From: Antedon mediterranea
Lineage: Eukaryota > Echinodermata > Crinoidea > Comatulida > Antedonidae
DNA: 64,000 nucleotides
Assembly: GCF_964355755.1 (NCBI RefSeq)
Contig: NC_092673.1
Span: 26,171,001 to 26,235,000 of the forward strand
Direction: 5' to 3'
The notes under the pieces are model-generated. The model did not search any database, had not been told where the DNA came from, and saw only the letters and a list, made by a program, of their open reading frames with translations. A program made the position numbers and the translations under genes. Below, piece after piece: positions 40,930-56,000 of the stretch. Numbering within the stretch: the first letter of the stretch is position 1; each line of letters begins with the position of its first letter.

Positions 40930-43899
40930 AAAATACAGTACTACAAAAAAACAAGATTCTTGCAGGAGCTTTTAGGCTTTAAACAAACGACACGAAGCAT
41001 TCATTCTCATATAGAAATGGTGTTTTATTTTCATTTTTCCCCTACTTTCTACATGGCTCCCTACATTAAGGTTCAACAGAATTGGAGCCGAAACTACATT
41101 CTAATTTGCTCGTCTTTTTTTAAAGGACATCGAATCATGAGGCAGCTGTACACTACGGTATATTACCAAGATCTAAAAACAGGTTACTGAAAACAACAGT
41201 TTTTTTTGTCAGAAAACACATACGCATTGCAGTCAACATTCCTCCCATCCCACCGGTATTTATAATACGTTATCTTCAAAATAGCACAATGCACAACTTT
41301 TATAATTTTCTTTTTTTAAACAAAAAAAAAAACTAAATAAATAAATAAAGATAATAAATCATGTGATTTAAAAAAAGCTTTTGAAAAAAATCTATACGAA
41401 AGAATTTGGTCTGTAACAGGTTTTTGAAAAATGATTATATGTTATAGTAATTTACAATAGTTGTATCTGTACAAATACATGTATACATATGCAGCCATAC
41501 CACCCACAGACATATACACAGACTATACCTACAGTAATAGTATTCAAAAAACTGTACCATTTATATAATCTCACTAAACAATGATTTACAATTTCACCTA
41601 GACTAATTAAAAAATAATAATTAAGGTTTTATAATGGTTTCTTTGTGTACAAAAACGACATGGAATGAAAAAGGATAAATATATATATTTGACATCACAG
41701 TTAAAAACACAGAATCAGATCACAAATGATTGTAGTCAAAAACCTGTTACAGTTTGAAAAAAAATATATATATTGAAAATGATGAAAAAACACTGTACAA
41801 AATAGTATTTCTTTTTAATATGAGGATATGTATTATACAGGGCTCTATTTTTGGTTACATTTTCATCTTAAAAATCATACAAAAAAATGTTAATAATCAC
41901 GATGGTGCCTCTTTGCTTCATTGCACTAGATCTTGGCACTACTTTTTTACTCTCCTTAGAACACAAAAATAATTCATTTAATTTGATTGAAAATGTATAA
42001 TCTACAACACACAAATTAATTGTAAACTAGGGTTGTACATTATTTAGTCTTTCTTCAGGAATGTCGATTTCATATATTGTCATTCCGAATCACACGTTAA
42101 CTAAAAAACAGAAATCCATATTTATACCCACAAATTTTTACTACTAAAGTGCTTTTTCAAGAAACAACCATCTGACCATACTACCTACAGTTGTTTTTTT
42201 TCTTCAATAATTTACAACAAATCTTTAACGAAAAGTCTACGTTATCGTCACATTATTTAATTGGCCAACAACTCGATCAAAGGTCCATTTAAAATAATAC
42301 GAGAACAGCTCGCTTATTTCGGTGAACGTTTCTCCTTTAACACTATTTACGCCGTAGAACCATTTACCCGAAAAAACTAAATCCAACCTTACCTACTATT
42401 TATTTTTTTTCTCCAAAACTTCCAACCCGAAAGAAGTATTTACAAAGCCAGACACAAACACTATTAGTAAGACACTTGGGTGCAATGTTCCACACTATAA
42501 ATCTAAGTGAACTAAAAACTAACCAACATAAAATCCAATTTATCCATTCACACATTATTATACATTCTCTTTGTGTTGCTACTATGTATGTGATTATACT
42601 ATTAAGCGCGTGTACTCATTGGCAACCACCAACAACATTAAACATTGCTTTTTACGAAATTCCTGTGTTCATAAACTTCAGGAAAGAAACATAAATCCGA
42701 TTGACAACAAACTGACATTTCCATGTAAAAAAAATTTCCTTAAAAAGCAAAAAAGTTTTTGGGTTATACATGATATTGCAGCGACTACAGGGTACAAATA
42801 AGAACTTGTTAAAAATGCCAAGTTCGTGGAGTTACAAAATCACGGCGCTAGTCATTTTCTTACGGTAATGCGAACCAAAACTGTACAAATTGGTTTCATT
42901 CATTAGTAAAAATGATGATACATTTAGAAACATTTAGTCGCCGATAATCTCTACAGGTCGATTTATGAGTTCTTGGCCGATATTGGCAAGTAAACGCCAA
43001 GAACTGTTTGATGTCGAAAGGTAACGATGGCTTTTAAAATAATTTGGGGGTGAGGAAAGCAACTCAGATGTTAAAGTTTCCGATTATACAGCATTAAATA
43101 TTCAGGGACATACACTGCTCAGTAAACCAAAATAAACAAATGTAGTTTGTTTATCATGATTTAGATATAGTGAAATACATTGTCAAAACATTTTTAAATG
43201 GATGACCATGAAAGAAACCTGAGCAGGCTACTAACAGCACTTGATTATTCATGCATCCAAAAGCATCGAGAAAACAGCGCTTTGCTGCACAAATGATGGT
43301 TTGTTACGCTGCTGAGCTTGGAGATAAATGCTGAATCAAGGGATGGCTTCTGTCATGAGGTCAAAGGGTAAAGGTCTATTCACCTCTAAACCATGCAACA
43401 GAACATGGACATGCTCTAATTAACACATGTCATCTTCCTGTGCAAAAATATGTTCCTGATATTAGTTTTTTTCCCTATCATTTATATATATGTACACACA
43501 CACAAAACCACTCCACTGTAGCCTTTGTAGTCTGTCAGGTTCTGGCTACAAGATACGATTATTCACCATATCCACTTAACTTCTGACTACATTAATTTTT
43601 ACATAAACTGCTTTAATCACCTGTATAATCTATGCATACCTAATCAACCAATAAGGTAGCTTGATTTCATCAAACCCCGTCTTTAAGTGTGATTCCAGGT
43701 GATCAATTTCATTGTATTACCTAATTTTCTATATTGTTTATATATATTTTTTTGTTCTGCACAATATACGAGCCCTTGACGTCTCATACATTATTTACAT
43801 TATTTCATGTGATTTTTGGATAGAGTGAGTTGTATTCAGACAAACAGACAGACAGCGTCCTCTCGTCATTTATTCTGATCCATCTAATAAACTCGTTCT
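40930..43899 (-). other. Downstream of the TIAR stop: probable long 3' untranslated region, no gene seen
   Basis: The stretch is AT-rich with T/A runs and no reading frame with family resemblance. There are several possible AATAAA signals on the minus strand, and I cannot choose the cleavage site. It is free of the MITE families that crowd other parts, which fits a transcribed 3' end. Confidence 0.3.
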
Positions 43900-44074
43900 T
43901 TACATAAATTGTCCGTTTGGATTCATCATGTTTCCTTGTCCCATCATGCCGGCTCCAGATCCGAAGTTTCCAGGCGCTGGCATACCGCCCCCATAAGATT
44001 GTCCCTGCAATGCTGCAGCCGCAGCACTTTGGTAGTTAGGAGGCATATACTGCATGTTAGCGGGTGAAGCACCA
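43900..44074 (-). CDS. TIAL1: TIAR last coding exon, Ala/Gly/Met-rich C-terminus
   Basis: The exon encodes NMQYMPPNYQSAAAAALQG, then GGGMPAPGNFGSG, GMMGQGNMM and PNGQFM with TAA. This is low-complexity, as expected for the TIAR tail, but not alignable in detail with vertebrate TIAR. The frame agrees with the previous exon. Confidence 0.9.
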
Positions 44075-47000
44075 CTGAAAACAAATAAAAATAAAAATAA
44101 TCCAACTGTAACAATGACATAGGGCCTGTTCAGGCTCAGTTAAGTTACCCACTAAGTTGGCTTCATGAATTATCGCTTACTTTGGTAGGTAGGTAACCCA
44201 ATTTATCCAGGTAAATTACTAAACATGAACATGCCCATATATCCAGGGTAGTTTCCCAGAAATATCTGTCTCTCACAAAACCAGACCACTCGGAAATCAA
44301 GCAAATAATGCTGGATGATTATTTTCCACATCATGTTGGTACAGTACATGCTAGAATCAAACACTACCCACCACTGCAGGCTTGGTGATCTAGCGGTATG
44401 AACACCAGGCTAGAAACCTAGAGGACACACCCAAGAATGACTTTTATTCTCAATGAACTGAGTCCACAGTAAAAATAAATCAGAGTAGGCCAAACCATCT
44501 GACCAATTCAGTTGCAATATAAGTGTTAAAAAAGTATAAATCCCTGTCCACACTATCATATCACTTTGGGCACATCACATTGTAGACAGAGCTTCAGTAA
44601 TTGCTCATACCTTTGATATGGCTGTGCTTGGTAAAAATATTGGTTTGCTACATATTGTTGTTGCTGTTGTTGTGGGTAGGCCGCAGCGTAGTAGTTAGAG
44701 TACTGTTGTTGTTGTTGCTAAAAATAACAAAAACGTTTATTAAATAATCAACATTTAAATAACTGTGGGCTTTTACCAAAGTCGGTACAAACTGTTTAAC
44801 ACCATCATTTTTTTTCTTCAATGTCATTTTCTGCGTTCACTTTTAGCAATTAAAGTGTGTAATCTATATGAAAAATATTCAACTAATAAGTTCTACCTTG
44901 AATAGAACATTGAATGTTGGCGTAGTGTTTATATTGACAATATATTGACTAGTAATACGTTATTATTATAGAAGTAAATTTGATTACAATAATAATAATA
45001 ATATTCTATATAATAATTATACTATAGATTCATCACTAAGCAGTACAACAGGTACATGCTATAAGGAAGGTTAAATAAACATTGGAATTAGAACAACCGA
45101 TTTATAACTACTGTATATAGGAAAGTAAAAAATCTGGATTAGACGGTTGGGTAGTACTATAGAACCTCTATTAAAGGACAACTTGACCCGAGGACCATCC
45201 TTAATACGTTGTAAAAATATGATCCTCGGTCAAGTTGTCCTTTACGGAAACACCAACAAAACCCAACAAAGTGTCCCTTAATAGGGGTTAGCCATAGTGT
45301 TAAAACATATATTGTCCCTCGTTCATTAGAAAGTGTTCCCTGAATAAGGTGTCACAGAGGAGGGTTCTAACTGTATAACAACAAATATTGTCTCACTATT
45401 GAAAGCATAAATATAAAAAAACTAGGCCATTAAGTCAAAACAATCATCTATATATTAATGCTACTAAATTGGTCGCATAATTTTACGTATCTCCTCCCAA
45501 ACCGCTGAATAGTACATGCTCACATTTGGCACACTGTTGTTTCTTGATATTTATTATTATCTTATAAATAGCATGTTCTAGAGAAAAGCAGTGGATGCTG
45601 TAATTAGTTATTTTAATTAATTAATAATGTATTTTAATAAATATAAACTAAATATTCAATAAACTAAAATTCCTATATACGATTTTGCTTATTAATAAAA
45701 ACGTTAACTATTTTATTAACGCAAGTACGAAATGGTTTTAGAGGCAACAGCACGTTGCCTAGCAACTCCTGTTTCATTACCCCTTATAATGTATTGCATG
45801 CAACTATACAGATTGGGTCTTAACAACATAAAAATTCATAATGATTCTACTAGTGATGATGAGTTGGTGATCGACTTCGTGCATAGAAGTCGTTAAATTC
45901 TTACTTTAGTATTGTGCGATGAACATGTAATAAAAACGCTAGTTGATTAGTTTTTGCGCATGCAACACCAACTACTTTTCAGTTCATTCTACTTATACAA
46001 TACTTTAATTGTAACACAATTATGATACGTTATAGCAACTACGAAAAACTATATGTAAAGTGTTTTTTAAACTCCTTTTTTCTATCAAAAGGCAACAAGC
46101 AATTTCCAATTTTATTGCAAAAATTGTGTCGTTAAACCTTAATGAAAGTACTCAATTTTGGAACAATCACTTTATTTCGTAATAAAAGTATTTGTATTGG
46201 TTTTAGACTAGACAATATGCTTGTAATAACATTTTGGTTTTATATAACAATGTTATTATGTAACTGTTACGATAACAAATTATTCATTTATTTAGGTAAA
46301 AAAGCAATATATTGTTTGGATTTTAATTTTGGAAGTTCCGGTTTTTCAGAAAAGTGATGCTTTATATTACTATATATATAGAAAATATGGAATTCAGTGA
46401 AAATTAAATAGGTTGAATAATATACTTGTTTACTCTATACTAAGCTAGTAATAACATTATTAATCTGACCACTTCTCATTATTACACCATACATTGGAAC
46501 GCTATCTATCAAACACATCTTCGTCTCGCAGGGGAGTCCTCTATAATTGAATGCATGAAATGAATCTCTGCTTTGACACTCGAACCTTCTCGGTAACCAC
46601 GCCTGGGTGGACTTGGATTATCTGACTTTCCCAAGACGTACACTAGCCAACATAGTTTTCAAGTTCTTAACCTCACGGGGAAAAATCCTGACCTGTGCGT
46701 CAATTATTCCTAAAGGGTTTCACACAATACTACAATAAGCTTAGTTTCAATGAATACGGTTGAAATCTGGCGATACATATCAATATATTCAATGTAAGAG
46801 TACACAGTTATTCTACATTGATTTAATAAGTTTATGTAGCCCTTTGAAACATTAAATGGGACTTACCGGTACTGCATACATGGCACTGGGGTCCGTAGGT
46901 GTTTCTTTACCCCAATTACATTTGATTTGTGTTCCCAAAATATTCGTTCCATGTAGATTGGTAATAGCAGCTGCTGCATTTTCATGCGTATCCATTCTGG

Positions 47001-50000
47001 AGAGAAAAAAATAAATAAATAAAGCAAAAAAAATTAACAGAAATTTGTTTTCAATATTAAATTGTTATATGCAATATATAATATTTCTTAGTGCACTTGC
47101 AAATAATATTAAAGTAAGCTACGTTATAGAATTGAACCCACTGTGAAACTTCTTCTCCTACAGAATATTTTTTTTATTTTAAGCATTATCATTTCTTTGT
47201 ACTTAATTAAAAATGTTGACAAACATGTGTAGCTAGTATTTACATATTGCAGAGAACTAAACAATTTTTTTGTTTTTAGGGTTACCTGTTGGGCTGGAGT
47301 TGGTAATATAAAGTAGTTAACTCCGGACACCATTGAATAAAGCAAATTTGAGCCCCTTTGAAATTTCTGGTTTTTAGATAATCTTGTATTAGGAGATTTG
47401 ACTGTGATTAAATACGTGAAAATTAAAGAATCTTTTTAAAAAATGTAGCTGCATACTTACTTTACAAATCCATATCCTTTGTCTGGAAATACCCTAACCT
47501 CTTGAATTGTACCATAGGTTTCAAAATATGACCGTAATGTTGTATCTATTTTTGGAAAAAAAAATCAATGTTTAGATTTAATTTATTTTATTAACTCTCA
47601 CCGTATATAGTATTGTCATATTAGAACACATCGAAAAGAAATAAAACACAGAAAAAAATATAAATGTTATGAATAGTTGATATGAATAGCCTAAATAACC
47701 AAAATCATAGTCCAAACAATGATTAGATCAATTTAACAGTTTATTGTCTTTGTTAAGTTGTTCATTGTCAGAAAAATTAACTATTTAAATTTTATTTATT
47801 ATATTTTAATGTTATTGGGGGACAATACATTTTTAACAGTAGCAGTACACCATAGTGGAAATAAATAATGACTATTCATATAGTTTGTAAAAAATCATCA
47901 TCTCTGCTCTAACTAAATATATATTAGTTATTTGCTACATCATTGTTTTTGTTCATTGTTCGCAAAATTTCATGTTAACTGGGGACAATACATTTTTAAC
48001 AGTAGCAGCAGTACACTATGGTGGAAATAAATAATGACTATTTATACAGTTTTTACAAAATCATTATCTCTGTATCTCAATATATTATCACAACCAAAAT
48101 CAGAACTATTTCATTCTCATACTACAAAACAAGAAATTAAACCGTTGTTTCAACACCATGCCTGTCCACTCTTTCGTAAAATCCAACAACATTGCTACGG
48201 TTTACGGTTAGCTAATCACTAATGTTTTTCCAACGATAACTAAATTATATTCTTTGCCGTCGCATCAAACATTTCATCAAAAACTGAAAACCGTTGCACC
48301 TAATGATAATGTATCGGTTTCAGCATTATAACTTGTTCATACTTTTATCAACAACAATGTCACGACGTCTGATTTACTATCGTCACCATCCGAAAACATT
48401 GCCACATTAAACAAATTATTTTCGTCATCATCGCCAGCAGATCTTAAATAACATCGACACGTTACAAATTTGTCTCCGTCATTGTCACCAGCGTAACATT
48501 GACTGCATAAGTAAAATCACATTAAAATTTAAGTCTAAGATACTGCCAACTTGGGCCTGTCATATTGTACAACCATGATTTATAGGCTAGTAGTAGTAGA
48601 TTCTCTATTACCTGTTATTTCTTTGATTAAACTACCGACATAGACTGTGCAATTGGTGGCCGTCGCTTGCATCAGTACCTCATCATAATTCTTCTTAAGC
48701 ACTGTGAGTTTTAAAAAATAAACAACAAATTGTTATTAATTGCTGCGACCATAGTAATTAATATTTTACTTGTAGATTAGTAGATTTATTTTATCACATT
48801 ATGTACATCATGAATTGCTATAATATGACACAATATTTACATTACAAATTTGATATAGCGCTCTTAGAATGACACCATTAAAAAATATGACACAATATAG
48901 TATGTCATTCAATACATAGTAAAACAGTCTCCAGATATAGTCAAACGGTTTCCAAAAACAGCAATGGTTTCCATATATATAGCAATATTGAGCCAATATA
49001 CTGTATAGAAATGTGGTGCCCATATAGCAATATGCCCATATAAGGTTATGGTATCACTATGGCAAACAAAGTAAAATGGTGCTTGTATATGGTGATTGAA
49101 TATCATTGTCTTGTATCTGTAGAAAACAATCCCAATTCAATGACATACAAATGTTAATTACAATCTGTATATACACTTTGTTGGGTTCCAAAATGTGTCC
49201 CCTTATAGAGCTTCTTAACTGACCTTCTGGTTTTGTTTGTGGTTGCATCTTTCGTGCGGCCCAGTTAGTCCTGATACACTTAGTTCCCAGTAGTTTGTTG
49301 TTCATCATTGTCATAGCGGTCTCCGCTTCCTATGAAATCAAATACACAATGATAATGACAGAAGATATAACAACGAAAATTACCAAAAAAATTTAAGGTG
49401 GCTTTGTAATTATGTTGGAATACTAATAAAACAACAATCGCAATTGTGTCATACAAGCCAATTAATCATTGGATCAACAATATAATTCTGAATGATGATT
49501 TATCTTTAAGAGTTAATTAATGTATTCGTTATTAATCATGTCATGCATAGGATAGGTAAGCCATCATTTAAAACTGATCACTGATATAATTGGGATATGG
49601 AATATATGCAAGGTAGCCATACATTTACCACCTTTTAAAAAGACAAAGCATTATAAGAATTTCTCCCAATATGGCAAAAACAAAAACCATATTTTATAAC
49701 ATTTGGAACTTTTTCTTGAAACCAAACAATACTGTAGTTTGTTGTTTGTCCTTCTTTGAGACATTCCTATTAAGAGAAAAACAGAGATACAACACACAGG
49801 GACACTTTGATTGGTCCCGAAGGTGTCCCCATAATAGAGGTTCTACTGCATAATATGCTGTACTAAATCGGATGCAAGCCTAACAAAATGTCTCTCAATA
49901 TTTACCCAATAAGATATTAAATTATTTCAAAAACGTGCACTCAATTCCGAAAGCACCCAAAAGCTATTGTTTTATTACTAATAAAAAACGCAGTCACAGT

Positions 50001-53000
50001 GTGTTTTAGATTAAATCAACTATTGTAAAATATGCAATTATAATTTGAAAACTGATCACCAAACAGGGAATCAACTGTTCAATACTATTATTATTATTAT
50101 TACACTGTCTAATAACATTTCTTATATTGCATGTTATATTAAACTTAATAGCAAAGGATCAACTATTTTAGGGTTGCTATTGTTATTATTAAGTTTTCAT
50201 CTACGGACAAAGCGTTATCATAAATGTATACAATCCACAATTTTTTGGATCAATACTGTATTCATGAATTTAAATTTCCACACTTACAAGTTTTGTTGCA
50301 AATCCTACGAATCCGTAACCTTTTGACCTATTTGACTCGGCGTCACGTACAACTCTCGCTTCTCTGGAAAGATAAATAAAAAAAATAAACGTTATTTAAA
50401 AAGTCTTTAAAGCAATCAAGAAAATTATGAAAAATAAGATACAATCAAAAGGTATAAAAGGGAATAAAAAAAACAATTGCTTATGAACGATTCAAAAGTG
50501 CTGATGATTTATAAAATTCATGAAAAAACATACTTCAGATAAAATTTGTATGTAAAAAAGAGTTTTGTTGTAAATAAAATAGTGATATTAATATATTTCG
50601 AATTGTATTTAAAAGACTAAGAAGTTATTGTATAGTATAACTCGCTACACACAAGACCAAATCATTATAAAAATATGATTTTTGGCAAAGTTGATGTTAT
50701 GATTCTACCCAGATGAACACAAAATTAGTTTTAGATAGACATAAGATCGAGGGCCGACATTGGGTCAGGCTATACTATTGTACATCAGCACAAGTAATCT
50801 TTGTTCTAAGATAACTATGAACTTTGTCTAGAACAATCAACTATCGTATAACCATAAATGACAAAGGTTTCAAAGTGACCAAGATTTTATGTGCCCTAAA
50901 CAATATGTTATAATAACAATTAAATGCCATTGACACAATCTCATTTAAATCTAATGATGGAATTACACATTCTTCCCCCGAGTATACCATATTCAATTTA
51001 CTCTTTATCCATCTCAAATTATTGCCTCATCAATAAACATTTAAACGTAGAATAAAAATCAGCACGAAAAATTCTTCAAAACTGCTGAAAATTGGCAATA
51101 ACTTGCAGGAATTATAAGAAAAAAAAAATCCCTTTCACATTGTCTGGCAAATTTCTTAAGTTTACATACACACAACAGAACTACAACATGGGCAGTGTGG
51201 TGTACATCCATGATGTTTGTAAACTACAGGATTTTGCTATCAGATGGTGAAAAGAAAAATGATTTTGATATTCAAAGTAAATCTAATTGTATATTTGATT
51301 ATTTTAAATTTATTTAGATTTGTATTAATAAATATTGTTTATACCATTAAAAAACTATTACTTTTGTATACTTTCATCATTAGTACTAATTGCTATAATT
51401 AACCACAATTTATTCCTTAAAAAAATGCGAGAATATTGTAACCATGACATAAACTTGAACCGCAACGATAACTTTAGATAGATTACAAGTGATTACAACC
51501 TCTAAAATTAAGAGTGATCAATAGTTTTTTATTTTGCAGGGGTGTTATTGATTATTAGTACATTAAAGTGAGGTATAATCCTTAATCAAGTGCGAGTATT
51601 TATCAGTAAAACGATGCAATTGAACCTTGTAAGAATAACACTCAATTTTTCAAGTTTTGGGTCATGGCAACATTGTACGGAAACACCATGCCCACGATTT
51701 GTTAACGTTACATTTCCGATTAGAATTTTTAAAGTGTAGTGTCAATCCAATAGCGAGTGTATTTAGCATAGCCTTGGTTTCTAAATCTAAAAAATTCACA
51801 GAATGTATACACACACCTTCCACTTCCTTTCAACGCACCTTTTCCCGTTGCTATCATCACATAAGGCTCGGTCTAATACATTTTACAAACAATTTAATTT
51901 GTACATTTTAATGAACTGTGCAGTCAGGCTATATACATATCTTACTGTATACATATTTAAATGATTTTTATTTTATCACAGGTTTGTTTTAATTTAATAT
52001 TCATTCCACTAGTAATACTTATTCCAAGATCATGCTTTTTGGGATCATACTAAAGGGTGTATACATTTTAAATGTGAAAACTAATCCTATTTTATAACTA
52101 GATTGTACCAAATTTTAAGTTCCATCCATGTACACATACACACACATTTGAATGCCTCAGTGACTGTCTATACAATATAAACTGTACTTTCTTTTATTAT
52201 TAACATGAGTTGTGTGCGTTATTCATTTCAATATATTAATTTGCATTTTGTATTATTACAAAACAATATTGAACAACAGTTTGGTTACAACTACCTACGT
52301 GGCATGTATCATTTATTGATAAACAGATGATAATTTAAACAGGTGTTTACAAAAAAAAACATGTGGTTTATAAATTAATTTGAATAACGTAGTACCATAT
52401 ATTGAAGAGTATGTTTGTTATAGGCTTCTTCACGCACAGAACATTCATCAAGCAAACAATATGTAACTGATACACAAGTGTGTAGAGCGATAGCCAAAAC
52501 AAGTGAAAATGGCCACCAGGTAAAATCATTACTACCGTATCATTATAAATTACATAAAAACCACATACATAATTTAGATTTAATGTAACCTGTACTTTTT
52601 TCTAGATTGAATAGGCACTTTTTAATTGTTTTTAGATTAAATAAATACACACTTTTCACTTGTTCCTAGATTGAATAGACACTTTTCATTTGTTCCTAGA
52701 TTGAATACACTTTTCACTTGTTCCTAGATTAAATAGACACTTTTCTCTTGTTCCTAGATTGAATAGACACTTTTCTCTTGTTCCTAGATTACATGGACAC
52801 TTTTCACTTGTTCCTAGATTAAATAGAGACTTTTCACTTGTTCCTAGATTGAATACACTTTTCACTTTTTCCTAGATTAAATACACTTTTCTCTTGTTCC
52901 TAGATTGAATAGTCACTTTTCTCTTGTTCCTAGATTACATAGACACTTTTCACTTGTTCCTAGATGAAATTGAGACTTTTCACTTGTTCCTAGATTGAAC

Positions 53001-56000
53001 ACATTTCACTTTTTCCTAGATTGAATAAAACACTTGATGTACAGGTAGCTATGGCTACTATATACAGAGTTAGTCCAACATTAGGAAGCTTTTGGTTTGC
53101 AATGACCTAACAAGTTCTTGCGATTCATTTTGCACATACAGGACATTTTGGACCTTCATTGCTCTGTCAATATATAGATATCAATGATCTATTTGTTCCT
53201 AGCTCCCTATGTAAAATACTAATAATTTGTTGGCTGATAAAAAAAAAACCACTACTATTCCACAAGAGGATTAATACATAAACTTATATTATGTAAAATA
53301 TTAGAATATATAAATAATTTAGATAATGTAGGTCAGTTCCAATAAGGTACTCTAGATTAAAAATTAACATAAATCTGACCAATAGGAATGTTTCAAATAG
53401 AAAAGTTTGTAAAATATTTTTGTTTGTTTTAATTAATTTATTTTTTCATACGTATCCAACAGCAAGTAACTTGTCAATTACAGGATGGATAAACTATTTT
53501 ATATTTATCGTGCTTAGTCAAGCTAAGTCTCTTAGTAACCAAGTCTCATTTGAGGCTTAGGAAGTGGAATTGAAGGAGTTGTAGCCACCCTAGAACTGCA
53601 TCAGGATTGAACCCTGGACCTTGGAATTGGCAGGCAAGCATGTTAACCACCAAGCTACAGTTCTACTACCTTATTTCACCAACTTATGAATAATTGCATG
53701 GAATAATTATTGGATTAGATGGTACTTTATTTTGAATAAATATTATTAATGTCTAAATGTATTTACCTTGTTCAATTACAGTAGGTGAATTTAATTACAG
53801 AGTATTTGAGATAATAATTTACTAACATACAAATACTTTATATTTTACTGTGTATTTTACATACCATAGGGCCTACACATTTGAAAATGGAAGTGCAATA
53901 AATCATCACGGTTTACAAGGTAAAATAAAGCATTTTACAAGGTAAAATAAAGCAAAGAAAAATTTTATTTATAAAAATATAGTTTATTACCCCTGCTTAG
54001 AAGGTTATGTTTCTTATTTTATTTGCAATAATGACTTGCATTCAATATAATAAAATTATTATTAATAATTATATAATTTAAAAAATTATTCGAAACTACA
54101 CTTCAAACTAATTATAATATTATAAAACTATGTTAAAAATAATAAATTTTAATAAAATAGAAAAAAAAATAGACTAAATTATATTAATTTTTTAAATGAA
54201 ACATTAGCATGCATCATCAAAGACATCTCATGCGATGACAGGAAAAATTTGAACAACCAAACATTAGAAATTTAATACTCTAAATATAAATGCTATATTT
54301 CAGATTTAAATTTAAATTATAGTTTTTGCAGACAAAATTTGTAATTTGTTGAAAATTAATGCAAATACTTGTTCATCGCTCAGTAAAACTATTTTTATGT
54401 TTATTATATTAATAAAATTTTATAATTTGTCAATATTGCAGATTTTATTTCAAATAATGTTAACAAACGATAATGAAAAATGCAAGTATAATTGAATATA
54501 AAAAAGACCTCAAAATGTTAAATTGTAAAAAAAACATGATGAATGTAATAAACACAAAAATCCAATTGAAAAGTTTGGATCGTAAAAAGGTAAAATTCAA
54601 AAAAATATTCAAGATTTATTTTTCTCTAGTTACACTAAACACAGCTACTGTACATTGATGAAAATGTGTAAATATAATAAATATACGTCAGGAAATGTTG
54701 TGAGTAGTGGTTAAAATAATTTTTAAAAAGTAAACAAACAGAAATTAATAAAATTTATAGCCTACATGGCCGACAGGATTGTGCCTGTAAACTCGCAGTT
54801 ATTTTTCCTTCCACTAGAAACTCTGTCCCGAAGTGTCCCGATCATAACTGCGAATTTGGAAATTGACAAAAGAAGATCTTAGTGGAAAATATAACATTTT
54901 AATATAAAAAGGATTATTATCAAAATTAAATATTTGGATAAATTTTTACAAGAAAATTAAAAATCCAATAACTGTTAATATGAAAATATAAATTTGATTA
55001 GAAGAAGAAATATAAAATAAAGAATATACAGAATCGGGAAAAAAGCAGGGATGATGATAAAATCAAGCCATTTTGTCATGCTTGTTTCAGTTGGATGACA
55101 AATACAACACACAGCAAAACCATAAATATGCTAAATGTTAAATACATTCTTACAATAAATATATTTAAAATATCCACACATAATCAGGCACAAATTAATA
55201 TACAAATGTAGCCAGTATTATATTTATAAATTGCACAGGCACAGAACAAATTCTAAACCGCTCGGTAATATTCTTAAAAATTATTTAATTTAGAAGTGTA
55301 AATATAATTTAGAAATGATATAATTTTATAGATACAATAAAAAGGGTTTTTCTAAGCATTCTACAATTTTAAAATCTATTTTAGATGGTGTTTATAATTA
55401 TTTTAAGTACCGTATGTTGTGTTCCTATACAGATAAATCAACTGTATAAATGGTTATAGAATGAGAATATATGTTTAGAATTAAGTTATATGTTACTAAA
55501 CAGCTTCTTTAATATGAAGTACACACATTCTTTGTACAAAAGCCCACTTAATATTATAGACATAAATTAATTAAATACTGGTGCTATATATAATCATTAC
55601 CCATTTAAAGACGCCTTCCTATTGATGTCAGTAACAATTCTAGGCTGATTAATAATATTCTAGTTTTTATTTATTTATCAAATAAGAGAATTAACAGAAA
55701 TGAAGGTTAGTGCTACTTCTTCTAAGTAAAATTTCACATTTACTCGGATGAATTCTTTAGCGATTTGTCTACAAGACTAAAACGGACTTCTCTGATAATC
55801 TCGAGCTGAGGGCATTCTAGATTCCATTTAATATGTTCTGTCAAGTTTGATCATTCTTGGATAGTGATTCATCCGAAACTTAAAGCAATCTGATGTGCAT
55901 AATCAAGAAAAGAGTTTGCAAGGACATACATTTGTTCAAACTCAACATGCGAAGGACCGACGATAAAAAATATGTTCAAATCTTTTATTACGTAAACCTC